Translations under genes and position numbers: made by a program
Source: Talpa occidentalis
Lineage: Eukaryota > Chordata > Mammalia > Eulipotyphla > Talpidae
Direction of reading: 5' to 3'
Length of the DNA stretch: 64,000 nt
Assembly: GCF_014898055.3 (NCBI RefSeq)
Contig: NW_023601322.1
Span: forward strand, 73,746,740-73,810,739
Notes under the pieces: generated by a model
The model's input: the letters and a program-made list of their open reading frames with translations, nothing else
The model's database searches: none
What the model was told of the DNA's origin: nothing
Shown here: positions 35,921 through 47,830 of the stretch, one piece after another
Layout: every line of letters starts with the position of its first letter
Position numbering within the stretch: the stretch's first letter is position 1

Positions 35921-38108
35921 TTAAATCTCTGTATTTCTTTGAGTAGGATGGCCTTGTTAACAAAGTCTGTTGTTCTAATCCATGAACAGGGAGTATCTTT
36001 ACATTTCATTATGTCTTCTATTTCTTTTAACAATTTCTCATGATTTTCATTGTTCAGAGCCTTTACCTGTTTTGTTTAGTTACTCTTAGGTATTTAATTC
36101 ATTTTCTGACAATTGTGAATGGAATTTTTTTCTGTATTATTTTCTCTTGAAACTTGTTTGCATGTAGAAAAACAACTGATTTTTGTAGATTGATTTTGTG
36201 CACTGACACTTTACTGAAATGATTTATTATTTCAATTAGTTTTTCAGTGGCATCTTTAGGATTTTCCATGTATATTATCATGTGATTGACAAATAATGAA
36301 AGTTTTGCCTCTTCTTTCCCAATTTGTATGCATTTTATAGCTTTCTCTTGCCTGGTTGCTCTAGTTAGGACTTCCAATATTATGTTGAATAGTAGTGGTG
36401 AACGTGGACATCCCTGTCTTGTGCTTTCAATTTTTCACCATCGAGTATGATGTTGGCTGTGGGTTTGTTGTATGTGCTTTCCATTATGTTAAGGAATATT
36501 CCACCTATTCCCAGCTTTTTGAGAATTTTTTTAAATCATAAATAGATATGGGATCTTATCAAATGCTTTCTCTACATCTATTAATATAATAATCATATTT
36601 TTTATCTGTGTTAATGTGATGAAATACATTGATTTTCAGATGTTGAACCACCCCTGTGTCCCTGGAATAAATCCCATTTGTTTGTGGTGTATTGCTGAAG
36701 CCAGTTTGCTAAAATTCTGTTGAGTTGGTTTTTTTTTTTTTTTTTTTTTTTTTGCGTGTTTGTTCATCAAGGAAATTGGTAGAGAATTCACTTTTTGTGT
36801 GATGTCTTTGTCAGATTTGGTATCAGGTTTTATGTTGGCCTCATAAAATGTATTTGGAAGCTTTCCTCTTTGTTTTTTGGAATAATTTGAGTAGGAACTA
36901 GTTAGGAACTAGTTCATCTTGGAAGGTTTGGTATAACTCACTATGAAACCATCTGGACCTGGACTTTTGTTCTTTAGAAGACTTTTGCTTACTGTTTCAG
37001 TTCCCTTCCTTGTGATCAGTCTGTCGGGTTTTCTATTTCTTCCTGGTTGAGTCTTAGAGGGTGTGGATTACTAAGAATTTCTCCATTTCAACTAGTTTAT
37101 TCAATTTGTTTGCATATAGGTACTTGTAGTAATCTCTTAGTATAATAGGTACTTGTAGTAATCTCTTATATATATTCTATATATATCTCTCATTTATTTA
37201 TTTCTCTTATGTTTCTGATTCTATTAAATTTTTCTCCCTTTTTTTCTTAGTGAGTCTAGCTTGTCTTATTTGTTGGGTTCTGCCCCCCCCCCAAAGGAAA
37301 CAGTTTTTGGTTTCATTGACCCTTTGGGCTATCTTTTTTATTTCTATTTCATTTATTTCTGCTCTAATAATTATTTCCTTCTACTGCCTTTTGATTTCAC
37401 TTGTTCTTTCTCTAATATCTTGAGGTGAAAGATAAGGTTGTTTATTTGAGCTTTCTTGGTTTTTGATGTGGGCCTGAATTGTTGTATGTTTTCCTCTGGC
37501 ACTGCTTTTGCTAGTCCCATAGGTTCTCACAAGTTGTGTCTTTATTTCCATTCATCTCCATGTATTTTTAAATTTCCTCTTTGATTTCCTTGTTTATCCA
37601 ATTGTTTTTCAGAAGTGTGTTGTTCAATCTCCATATAGTAGAGGTTTTTTTCCTGCTTTTTGTGCATGATTTCTAGTTTGATACCATTGTGATCAGAGAA
37701 AATACTTGATAACATTTTAATCTTCATGAATTTATTGATCTTTGTTTTGTGACCCAACATGTGGTCTATCCTAGAGAATGTTCCTTATGCACTTTAGAAT
37801 GTGTATTCTGCTTTTAGGGAGTACTGTGTCCTATAAATGTCCATTAAGTCCATACAGCCTAATTTCTCATTTATGATTATTGTCTCCTTGTTTATTTTCT
37901 TCCCTGGTTCATCTGTCATTGATGAAAGAGGGATATTGAAGTCCCTGGTGATGACTGGGAGGTCGGTCTCAGGTTTACTAATAATTGCCTTATGTATTTT
38001 GATGTCCCTTGGTTAGATGCATATATATTGATGCATGTTATGTCTTCCTGGTGTACTGATCCCCTAATCATTACATAGTGTCCATCTCTGTCTCTTGTCA
38101 CCCTTTTT

Positions 38109-38370
38109 TTTTTAAAGATTTATTTATGCATACAAGAGCTGGGGTACAGGCCAGAGGTATGGGGGGGTGAGAGGATTCACCAGAGACAGTGCGGGGACAG
38201 AAGAGGCAGACTGAGTGAAATCCACTGCTGAGGGGAGCAGTGGGTGAGTCAGAAGAGGTCTGCTGCACCATGTGGGTTGCTCCTGGCAGGCAGGGGATCG
38301 AACTTGTGCTGCAGAGGCTGCAGATTGCTTCAGAGTGCGGTGCTTAACCCCTTGCACCACCAGGGAGGCC
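38109..38370 (-). mobile_element. tRNA-derived SINE inside older L1 copy A
   Basis: Full antisense copy starting with a T-rich tail, with 'attcaccagagacagtgcgg', 'actgctgaggggagcagtgg' and the 5' end 'caccagggaggccc'. CTCTTGTCACCCTTTTT flanks it at 38092-38108 and 38371-38387, so the host L1 can be read across it. Confidence 0.95.
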
Positions 38371-38659
38371 CTCTTGTCACCCTTTTTAACTGAAAGTCTA
38401 TTTTATCTGATAGGAATATGACTGTCCCTGCATTTTTCTGAGCCCCACTTGATTGTAGGATTACAACCACTTTTTTCTCTACTTATTACATCATTGTTAA
38501 TTTTGGGGCAGCATTTGATTTCTCCCCCAGGGTGTAGTCTCTGTAGTTCTCCCACCTTCATAGCACCTGTCCTTTGTGCTCTGCCCTCTGCATCCCCTGC
38601 CGAATGCCTCAGATCTGTGGTCAGCTCGCAAGTCTTGTCTCTTTCCTGACCCTTTGTTC

Positions 38660-39990
38660 AGCTTCTCCATATTCCTCCCAGTCTGCTGGGCAGTGCCAGC
38701 AGCCCGGTGAATAGCAAGGAGCTGCAGAGTTGCACCTCTGTCCCAGAGAGCTGGTGGCCAGCCCGGAGTCAGGGTGCTCAGCAAAGGCCATGCTCTACGT
38801 CAAGGCCCTGAGCATTGAGTGGGTATCATAGCAACCTTTACCTGTCTGATAGGAAGGTAAGATCTCCCATATTTGTGTGTTTGGGCTCTAGAGAGCCATT
38901 CCCTCCTTGTGATGTGTTCCCCTGAAGCCCCCTGTGGGAAAGCCTTGTATTTTTCCTTTGTTGTTGTTTTGGTTTGGTTTGGGATTTTATTTTTCTTGGT
39001 TGGTTGGTTGGTTGGTTGGTTGTTCTGCTCATTTTACTGGCTAGATCTTCTCCCCTGGAATTCAGTAGCAAATTGGAAGCTTCAGGGGCAGCACAAGTGA
39101 GTGTGTTGGAGGAGGCGGTGGGTTCCCCTCCCAGCTCCCAGCCCTGGCCACCAGCAGCCGGGAAGCCCTTGCTCACTGGCTTTGCGCCCTGTGGCTTCCT
39201 GTAGTTTCTGACTTCACGCTGTGGACACGGGTCCAGAGTTCCAAGAGGTGGGGTGGACGTGGCCTCAGTCCTTTTGTAGCCTGACGTCACACGTCCCCTA
39301 CTGAAAAGTCTACATGTGTGACTTTCTGGCTGCAGTTTCCTCTACCCTGGGGCTAGGCAGGCTCCCTTGCGCCCACTCTGTGAGCACAAGCAGTGGCCGT
39401 GAGCAGGAGGGAGGGGCGGGGCATGCGTCCAGTCTCTGGGAAGCACGACGTCTAGAAGTCAACGCAGAAAGGTCTAGGCACATGATAAGCCTGGCTAGGC
39501 TGAGCTTTGCCACCAAAGCCAGCAAGGGGGCCAGAGAGGTGCCTATACTCGAAGTTTCTTTATGACACAGGGAGAGGTGGTCAGAGAGGAGCAGTGTCCC
39601 CAGTCTCTGGAAAGTGCATTGTGTAGAAGCCCCTTGTGGGAAAGCCTATGTGTGCAGGGAGCCTCGCCTGCTCTGCTTTCACCCACAACACGAACAATGT
39701 GGCCAGTCAGGCACCCGTGCTAGCAGTTTCTTCGTGAGTGGGCAGGGAAGCAGTGGGCATAGCCCTGGCCCCTGGGAAGCCCATTTTGGCAGACTATGTG
39801 GGTAATATGCTCCATGGTCCGGTGGCCCTAAACAAGCCACCAAGCCGACCAGTAAATACAGACCGGAGGTTGTACAGGTCAGTGGTCATGACCCTCCTGG
39901 GCCCCCAGGGACCACGTGGGGGACAACTCTGTGACTTTGTCCACTACTGACCCCAGTCTCTGGTCACCTGGATGTCCCTTTCTGAGCTGT
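38660..39990. repeat. Diverged repeat units, possibly an old L1 5' region
   Basis: Similar blocks recur in this span. 'gaagccccctgtgggaaagc' at 38925 is echoed by 'gaagccccttgtgggaaagc' at 39627, and 'agtctctgggaagc' at 39432 by 'agtctctggaaagtgc' at 39602. Stretches near 38710-38790 ('aaggagctgcagagttgc', 'gagtcagggtgctcagc') resemble the units at 47470-47520. Position just beyond an old ORF2 start suggests diverged L1 5'UTR-type units. No coding function is seen. Confidence 0.45.
38996..39022. repeat. (TTGG)n microsatellite
   Basis: Six consecutive TTGG units plus partial units, preceded by 'ttgttgttttggtttggttt'. Confidence 0.95.
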
Positions 39991-41179
39991 GGAACAGGCC
40001 CGCACAGTGAACTATGCTGTCTCCTTCCCAGAAGGGTCAGAGAATCTGGGGGGCCATCGGGAGAAGGCCAATAGCCCTTCCAGTGAACTGGCTCCACTCC
40101 TGACTTACTGTTTCTCAGCTTTCCCATCGCTTTTTGAGGGCTTCCGGCTCTCCTTGCTGACACACTGACTCTCACTCCCGGGCTCTGCTCCAGCTGTGGC
40201 CGCTGCCTCCAGGTGCTTATCTCCTGCATTCCTGAGGGAAAGGATGACTCGAGGATCCTGCCTCTATGCCCTCTGCCATAATTGCCTTGAAATAGCACTC
40301 AGATATTTTTATATGAATCACTCACTCCACATCTTTGACTTTCAGCCAAGTTTCATTTGTTCCAGAACTGTTGCTGAACAATGGCACTCATCTCAGCTCC
40401 TAGCCCACCCTAAATGGGTCTGCATTCGCTTTGCCGTCATGGCTGACTCAGGGCCTCCCCTGAAGCTGATAGGTAGACGCAAAGCATCCAGGCCCAGGCT
40501 AGCCCTGCAGCATCAGCCACTGCGGGGTGGCCCAGCCTCGTTCTAACAAGCCCCCGCCCCCAAAGATGCAGGTACTTGCTTGTCCTGGGCCCACCATTCC
40601 TTGCAAAGGGCAGGGCCAAGGAGAAGTCTTCAGGTGTTGGCCACTGGCCCTCTCACGGAGATCAGCCCACCGCCCACCAGTTTGGACCTCCCAGGACACG
40701 GACAAACCCACCGGCAGTAGAGGCGGGCTGCGTAGGCACGAGGAAGGCACTTCCTTTGTGAGCTGGCGAGGGTGCACGCTGCTGGGTTCCAGTGCCTGTG
40801 TCCCCACAGCTCCCTCTGGCATTGCTCTTCACACGCGCTGTGAATTGTTCAGTCCTCTCCCCCTACAGAGACCTCCATGAGGGCAGGCTGAGGCCATTGG
40901 AGTCACCGCCCTTTCTGAGATGCCAGACTCCTGGTCGGTGCGCGCTAGAGGGTGACTGTACCGGGTGGCATTGACCGAGCTTTGTCACCTCCATCAAGAC
41001 CACACATGTGGTCCTGGGTTCCCTCCATCACTCCCAACCTCAGTGCCTTTGAGATCGTAACACTTGGCAATATCTGGAATGGCCAAATGACCGTCATCAG
41101 TGTCATTTTTTCAAAAATTCAAAATGTTTTCAAAATCTGTTCCTGCACATTTGTTCCTTGTAGATAAATTTTAGAAATG

Positions 41180-43010
41180 CCAAGACCCCACCAGCTGATT
41201 TTTATTGGAATTAAATTAAATGTATGGCTTCATTCATAGTCTCTTGTTTCTCAGTAACAGTTAAGTCCTCCTATCCAAGAGGATATTATTCATGTCTTTT
41301 TTTATACCTCGTGTGAGATTTTATAGTTTTCTTCATTTAGGTTCTCTGTACTTTCTGTCTGGTCTCTGCTGGTATATGAATAAGCTATTAATTTAGTGCT
41401 TGGGCCCTTTTACCATTTTCATTTATTAATCTAGTACATCTTGACTGGACCATATGCAGGTAAAATATCATTTTTCTCCGTCTTCATGGTATTTGTACCG
41501 CTCATTCTTTTTTCAACAGACAATACCATCCAGTGTAATGGTGAGGATCTGCTAGTGCCTTTTTTTCCCCCTGACTTAATGTTTTACCATTCTGGAAAGA
41601 ATGGTACTGTTTCTTCTTTTTATAGAGAGATACTTCATTGTTAGAAGAAAATACCATCCTGCTTCTATTTTATTAAACTTTTTTTTTCCCAAAAAATGGG
41701 TTTTGAATTTTTTTTCAGGGTCCTTTCAGTGTTTAGCAAGAGAATCAAATAGCTTCTCTTTTTTGACTGCCTTTAACTTTGGCTGTAATTAATTACAGAT
41801 TTCCTAATAGCCATTGAAACGTAATATACTTGGACACAGAATGTTCTTTGAAAACCATGCTAAATTTGATTTGATAATATTTTACTTAGGATTTTGGTAT
41901 ATAAAGTCCTAAGTGAGAAAGGTCTATAGTCATCTTTTTTGTGCTCTGCATATATAATTTATTGTGTCTGGGATTTAATTTAGAATATCTATGCCATATG
42001 CTCTAAGAATTATCCAGTCCAAAGATTCAAAAGAACTTTCCTATAAAACTAGCCATGGTGACTTTGGGGCTAGTAATACTTTTTTTTAACAGCTTTATTG
42101 AGGTATATGTAGTTTGTTTTTCTTTTTTGTTTTTTTTAAGATTTATTTATTTATTTATGCAAGCACTGGGTACAGTCAGAAGCCCGGGAGGGTGAGAGAA
42201 TTCACCAGAGCCAAAGCGGGGAGCAGAACAGACAGACTGACAAAATGCATTGCTGAGGGGAGCAGTGGGCGCGGCAGGAAAGGTCTGCGCGCCATGTGGG
42301 ACCCTCGCCGGTGGCCAGGGATGGAACCGGCGCTGCAGAGGCTGCGGGCAGCTTCGCAGCCCAGCGCTCAACCACTCCGCCACCAGGGGAGGCCCTTGAG
42401 GTGTACGTAGTTGACATACAGAAGACTACATATATGTATTGTGTACAATTTGATGAGTTTGGACAGATGCATACGCCTGAAATACCATCACATTCAACAG
42501 ATTGTGATTTGTCACGTACAGACATTTCTGTATGTCCCTTCCTTTTTTCTTTTTTGTCTTGTAGTGAGAACACTTCCAATGTTACCCTTGTAACAAAATT
42601 TCAAGTGCCCCATCCAGTATGAGGTGCACAGCAGATCTCCAGAACTTACTCATCTTGCATAACTGAAAAGTAATGCTTTACCATTTTTTGAACTTTGATT
42701 CAGTGTTGATACTTTGAAGTTTCTTTTTAAATGATCCATTTTATAGAGATTTACACATTTATTACCCATAATTGAATACAGTAGTCTCATATTTCTTAAA
42801 TCTCTTCTGTATTCTCTCTTTTTTTATTCATCACACTTGCCAGAAATTTATCTATTTCATTGGTTTTTATGAGCAGCCATTTTTTAGATTTATTTATCAG
42901 TTCCACTCTTTTTTGCTAACTGATTTCATTCGTTTCTACTGTGTCTATTGATGCTTCACCCACTTCCTTTAGGTTTACACAGTACTTGCTAGGTAGGCTC
43001 AGCCAAGTAC
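41180..43010 (-). mobile_element. Old L1-like sequence, antisense, heavily decayed
   Basis: T-rich antisense sequence such as 'tgagattttatagttttctt', 'aggtctatagtcatcttttt' and 'cagctttattgaggtatatg' looks like diverged L1 ORF2 and 3' sequence. No long frame remains. A SINE sits inside it. Family assignment is uncertain. Confidence 0.5.
42115..42395 (-). mobile_element. tRNA-derived SINE
   Basis: Antisense copy with T-rich tail, 'ggtgagagaattcaccagag', 'attgctgaggggagcagtgg' and 5' end 'caccaggggaggccc'. Near-identical 17-bp flanks TTGAGGTATATGTAGTT (42098-42114) and TTGAGGTGTACGTAGTT (42396-42412) are the target-site duplication, with two differences. Confidence 0.93.
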
Positions 43011-43722
43011 AGGGTGATCTAGTAAGAGCACAAGTTTGTTAACCCCCAGACCTGGCCACTGACCGTGAGTGATCGCCCCCCTTTTCCACATCCCCAGCAG
43101 TCCAGTGCTCCCAAACCCCCCAGTTCTTTGTGCTTTAATTTTTTATTAAAGTACTATTGATTTACATTGTTGTTAATATAGGGGGAGTATAGGAGCTCCC
43201 TCTTCAGGGGTAGTTACCACAGTGCACCCCCACCAAAGCACCCACCGTCCACCACCATAGCCCATGGTGCTCTCTCCCTCAAGCGTCCTGGTCTCCACCT
43301 TCCACTCTGGATGCTTCAGTTCTCTGGTCAGCTTTCAAGGATGATTTTTCAGTTTGACTTTATCTGATCCTTTGTTTGGTTTCTCTATATTCCACATGTA
43401 AGTATTTGTCTTTCTCCTTCTGGCTTATTTCACTTAGCATAATGCCTTCGTGCCCGAATGACATGAGTTTATCTTGTCTTTTTAATCTCTGCATTGTGGA
43501 TACACCATATCTTCTTTATTCACTCGACTGTTCTGAGGCACTTAGGTTGTTTCCATAGCGTGGCTATTGTAAATAGTGCTGCCGTGAACGCAGAAGTGTA
43601 TATATTCTTTCACAATAATGTTTTTGTATTTAGGGCATAGTTACCTAGGAGTGGAATTACTGAGTTGTCTGGCAGATCCATTTTTAGTCCTTACAGGAAC
43701 TTCCTACAAGGGGCTGAACCAG

Positions 43723-43990
43723 GGCCTTCCCAGTGGCTCAGCGGGTTCAGCGCAGCGAAGCTGTTGCAGCCTCTGCAGTGAAGAGTTTGATCCCGGCAGG
43801 CCTGCAAGGATCCCACATGGCATGGCAGACCTCTCCTGTTGCACCCGCTGCTCCCTTCAGTAGTGTATTTTGGTCATCTGCCTGTGCTGCTCCCTGCTCT
43901 GTCTCTGGGGGATCCTCTCACCCTCCCACACCTCTGGCTATACCCCAGCTCTTGTATAAAAATAAATCTCAAAAAAAAAAAAACAAAAAC
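43723..43990 (+). mobile_element. tRNA-derived SINE in old L1 copy B
   Basis: Sense copy from 'ggccttcccagtggctcagc' with an A-box-like start and a B-box-like 'gagtttgatccc', ending in 'aataaatctcaaaaaa'. AAGGGGCTGAACCAG flanks it exactly (43708-43722 and 43991-44005). Confidence 0.95.
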
Positions 43991-44933
43991 AAGGGGCTGA
44001 ACCAGTCTACATTCCCACCAGCAGAGCACGAGGGTTCCATTTTCTCCATACCCTAAACAACAATTGTTGTTTCTAGTCTATGATATGGATCATTCTCACA
44101 GGTATCGAGTGGTATCTTACTGGGGTTTTTATTTGCATTCCCTTAGTGACAAAGTGATGATTTTTTTTTTCATGTGCTCATTGGCCCATCTGTATGTCTG
44201 TTTTTGGAGAAGTGCTTATTAGCTCTTCTACTCATTTTTTGTTCCAATAACATGCTGTTTTTATTCTTAAGACTTTGTAATATAAAGTTTGGGTGTGTAA
44301 TACCTCCGTTCTTTCCCCTTTTAGTCAGGAGAGCTTTAGTTACTCAGGGATCTTTGAGATTCCATATGGATTTCAGCAATATTTTTCCATTTTCTTGAAG
44401 AATGCCATTGAGATTTTTATTTGAATTGCACTGAATCTGTAAATTGCTTTTGGTAGGATGGCCATTTTGATAATGTTAATTCTTCTGATCCATGAGCAGG
44501 AAATACCTTTCCATTTTTTTGTCTTTACTCCTTTTAATAGTGTTTTGCAATTTTCCTTTTATAGGTCTTTCACTTCCTTTGTTAGGTTTATTCCCAGGTA
44601 TTTATTTTTTTTGGAACAATTGTAAATGAGATTAATTCCTTAACTACTTCTCAGACTGATTCTTTCCATATAGGAATGCTACTGATTTTTGCTTCTTGAT
44701 TTTGTAGCCTGCTACTTTGCTAAGTGGGTTTATTGTTTTAATTAGTTTTTCTGTGGGCTTTTTTATGGTTCTTTCTTTGTGTTATCATTTCATCTATTAC
44801 CATTATCTGCAAATAATGATAGTTTTACTTCTTTCCCAATTTGAATTCCTTGTATGTCTTTCTCTTGCCTAGTTGCTCTAGCTAGGACTTCTACTATTAT
44901 GTTGAAAAGCAGTGGTGAAAGTGGACATCCTTG

Positions 44934-45491
44934 GGCCTCCCTGGTGGCACAAGGGGTTAAGCACCACACTATGAGGCAATCTGCAGCCTCTGCAGCACGG
45001 AGTTCAATCCCCGGCTGGCCAGGGAGCAACCCACATGGCGCAGCAGACTTCTCCTGTCTCGCCTGCTGCTCCCCTCAGCAGTGTACAGTGTATTTCAGTC
45101 AGTCTGCCTGTTCTGTTCCCCACTCTGTCTCTGGTGAATCCTCTCACCCCCCACACCTCTGGCCTGTACCCCAGCTCTTGTATGCATAAATAAATAAATG
45201 TTTTAAAGATTTTATTTATTTATACAAGCACTGGGCACAGTCAGAAGCTTGGGAAGGTGAGAGAATTCACCAGGGCCAGAGCAGGGAACAGAACAGGCAG
45301 ACTGACAAAATACACTGCTGAGGGGAGCAGTGGGCATGGCAGGGGAGGTCTGTGGCACCATGTGGGACCCTAGCCGCCGGCTGGCGATTGAACCGGTGCT
45401 GCAAAGGCTGCAGGCAGCTTCGCAGCCCAGCACTCAACCACTGCGCCACCAGGGGAGGCCCAAATAAATAAATCTTTAAAAAAAAAAAGGG
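44934..45491 (+). mobile_element. tRNA-derived SINE interrupted by a second SINE
   Basis: The outer SINE starts 'ggcctccctggtggcaca' and runs to its AAATAAATAAAT tail at 45199. The tail resumes at 45474 and ends in A at 45488. AGTGGACATCCTTG flanks the whole composite (44920-44933 and 45492-45505), which lies in the RT region of L1 copy B. Confidence 0.93.
45200..45461 (-). mobile_element. Nested tRNA-derived SINE in the tail of another SINE
   Basis: Antisense copy from 'ttttaaagattttatttatt' to 'caccaggggaggccc'. AAATAAATAAAT is present on both sides (45188-45199 and 45462-45473). Head-to-head arrangement with the outer SINE makes a long imperfect palindrome. Confidence 0.93.
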
Positions 45492-47372
45492 AGTGGACAT
45501 CCTTGTCTTGTTCCAGATCTTAATAGGAAGGCTTTCAGTTTTTCACCCTTGAGATGATGTTAGCTGTGGGTTTGTCATAGATGGCTTTTGTTATGCTAAG
45601 ATGTGTTCCTTTTATCATGAGTTTTTTAAGGGCCATCATCATAAATGGATGTTGCACTTTATCGAATGCTTTCTCAACATCTATTGATATGATCATATGG
45701 TTTTTATTTTTCTTTTTGTTGATGTGGTGGATTACACTAATTGAGTTTTGAATGTTGAACCGTCCTTGAGTCCCTGGAATAAACCCTACTTGGTCATGGT
45801 ATATAATCCTTGTGATGATGCATTGTTGGATTTGGTTTGCTAAGATTATGGTGAGGATTTTAGCATCTGTGTTCATTAGGGAGATTGGTCTGTAGTTTTG
45901 TTGTTGTTGTCTCCGTTTGGTTTTGGTGTTAGTGTGATGTTGGCCTTGTAAAATATATTTGGTAGTATTCCTTCTTAATTTTTTGAGAGCGTTCTTGTAG
46001 GATAGGCCTGAGTTCATCTTTGAGCATTTGATAAAACTTGTTTTTGAAGCCACCTGGTCCTGGGGTTATGTTCTATGGGGGAGGGGTTTGATTATTGCTT
46101 CAATTTTACTGCTTGTAATTGTTTTGCTTAAGTTTTCTATATTCAGCTTTGTGTGATTGCATAATTCTAAGAATTTGTCCACCTCATCTAGATTGTTGAA
46201 CATATTTGCATATAAATGTTCATAGTAATCTCTAATTATCCTATAGATTTCTGTTATAATTTCTCCTCTTTCATTTATGATCCTGTTTGTTTGAATTTTC
46301 TTCTTTTTCTTTGTGAGCCTAGGCAGAGATTTGTCTATTTTGTTTATTTTATTGAAAGCTTTTTGCTTTCATTGAACTTTTGGGCTATCTTTTTTATTCT
46401 ATTTCATTTATTTCTGTTGTTATTTATATTTCCTTCTGCTGGCTTTTGTGTGTTTTTGTTCTTTTTCTAGTTCCTTGAGGTGGGAGATTAGGTTGTTTCA
46501 TTGGATTCTTTCTTGTTTATTGATGTGGGCCTTTACTTCTATATTCTTTCCTCTTAATATGATTTTGGTGTGTCCCATATATACATTCTGGGTGGTTGTG
46601 TCCTCATTATTTTTCTCAAGGTATTCTTTAATTCTCCTTTGGTCTTTCCATAGCATTTGTTCAATCTCCATCTAATGGGGGATCTCCTTGTTTTTTTAGT
46701 AGTAGACTTCTAGTTTGATACCTTATGGTCAGAGAAGATACTTGGTATGATTTCAATATCATGTACTTATTGATGTTTGTCTTATAACTCAGTATGTGGT
46801 CAATCCTGGAGAATGAACCATGTGTGCTAGAGGAAAACATATAGTCAGTTTTGGGGGATGCAGATTCCTATAGATGTCTGTTAGGCCTATGTGGTTTAGA
46901 TCTTTGTTTGGGGCTATTATGTCCTTGTTTATTTTCTGTCTCATTGATCTGTCCTTTGGTGAGAGTGGAGATGATAATTTTCTACTGTATTTTGGTGCTC
47001 CCTTATTTGTTGTGCATACACTGATGAGTGTTATATCTTCCTGGTATATTGTCCCCTTGATCATCATGGGGTCCATCTATGTCTCTTGTCACCTTTTTAG
47101 CTTGGAGTCTATTTTATCTGGTGTAAATATGGTTGCCCCTTCTTCTTGGGGCCATTTGCTTTTAGAATTGTTTTCCAATCCTTTCCATGTATGTTTATCT
47201 TTGGAACTTAGATATGTTTCCTGGAGACAGTAGAAGGTTGGGTTCTGTCTCCTAATCCAACATGCTACTCTGTGTTTTTAGATCATGGTCTAAACACTGG
47301 TAAGTTTAGACCATTAACATTCAGGGTGATTATTGATATATAGAAGTCTGTCATTGCCATTTTGTTCAGCCC

Positions 47373-47830
47373 TATACAGCTGAGTGGGCTGCACTCCCTG
47401 GTACAGCCAGGGAGTCTGCTGTGAATAGTCCTACAAGTTTACGACCTGGACCTCTGTTTACTTCCAAGGAGCTGCAGCTTGGCCTGGAGTCAGGGTGCTC
47501 ACCAAGGGCTTTCTGAGGGTCCCCAATGTAGCACAAAGCCCTGTGAGGCCCAAACTTGGGCCCAGTGTGCTGGGAGATGCCACTAGGCTGAGTGGGATGC
47601 ACTTCCCAGTGCGGCTGGGGGCCCACAGTGAGTAGTTAAGTCCTGCTAGGTTGCATCTTGGGCCTCTGTCTGCCCAGGGAGCAGGCAGCCTGTCCTGGAT
47701 GCAGGGGTGCTCATTGAGGGGTTGTTGAGGGTCCCAATGTAAAGCAAAGCCCTGCAAAGCCCAGGTTGGGGCTCCTGTGTGCTGGGAGGCACTAACAGGC
47801 TGAGTGAATAACTTCCCAGTGCCTCTAGGC
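47373..47830. repeat. Tandem units of about 200 bp next to an old ORF2 start
   Basis: Two units start with 'gctgagtgggctgcactccc' (47382) and 'gctgagtgggatgcacttcc' (47588), and a partial third starts with 'gctgagtgaataacttccc' (47798). Inside, 'gcacaaagccctgtgaggcc' and 'gcaaagccctgcaaagccc' correspond. They lie where ORF1 would be expected for L1 copy B and resemble tandem L1 5'UTR units. Confidence 0.7.

Larger units (their letters stand above)
35172..38470 (-). mobile_element. Older L1 copy A, 5' continuation
   Basis: Antisense ORF2 continues from the left flank of the young L1. Frame fragments match RT ('[19 protein letters not shown]', '[18 protein letters not shown]') and endonuclease ('SDHNGIKLEIMHKK', 'EDITCINIYASNQGTSKYIR'). 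Numerous frameshifts, a 25-bp T run (36729-36753), a foreign inverted L1 piece and a SINE interrupt it. L1 similarity fades near 38470, inside the N-terminal part of ORF2, without a recognisable ORF1. Confidence 0.85.
43135..47372 (-). mobile_element. Old L1 copy B, ORF2 plus 3' end, no ORF1
   Basis: Antisense ORF2 runs from the 3' end (43380-44400), through RT (45535-46053 gives [28 protein letters not shown] and [12 protein letters not shown]), to the endonuclease and start codon near 47360 ('gccattttgttcag' read antisense). It contains deletions, frameshifts and two SINE insertion sites. The sequence on the 5' side of ORF2 is a tandem unit rather than ORF1. Confidence 0.88.

Noticed and set aside
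44790..45029. A frame joining SINE and L1 RT residues
   Set aside because: It is a chance read-through across the 5' boundary of the outer SINE into L1 copy B, not a fused gene.
47373..47830. Satellite array
   Set aside because: Only two and a part units are present, embedded between L1 sequences, so an L1 5' origin is more likely than satellite DNA.
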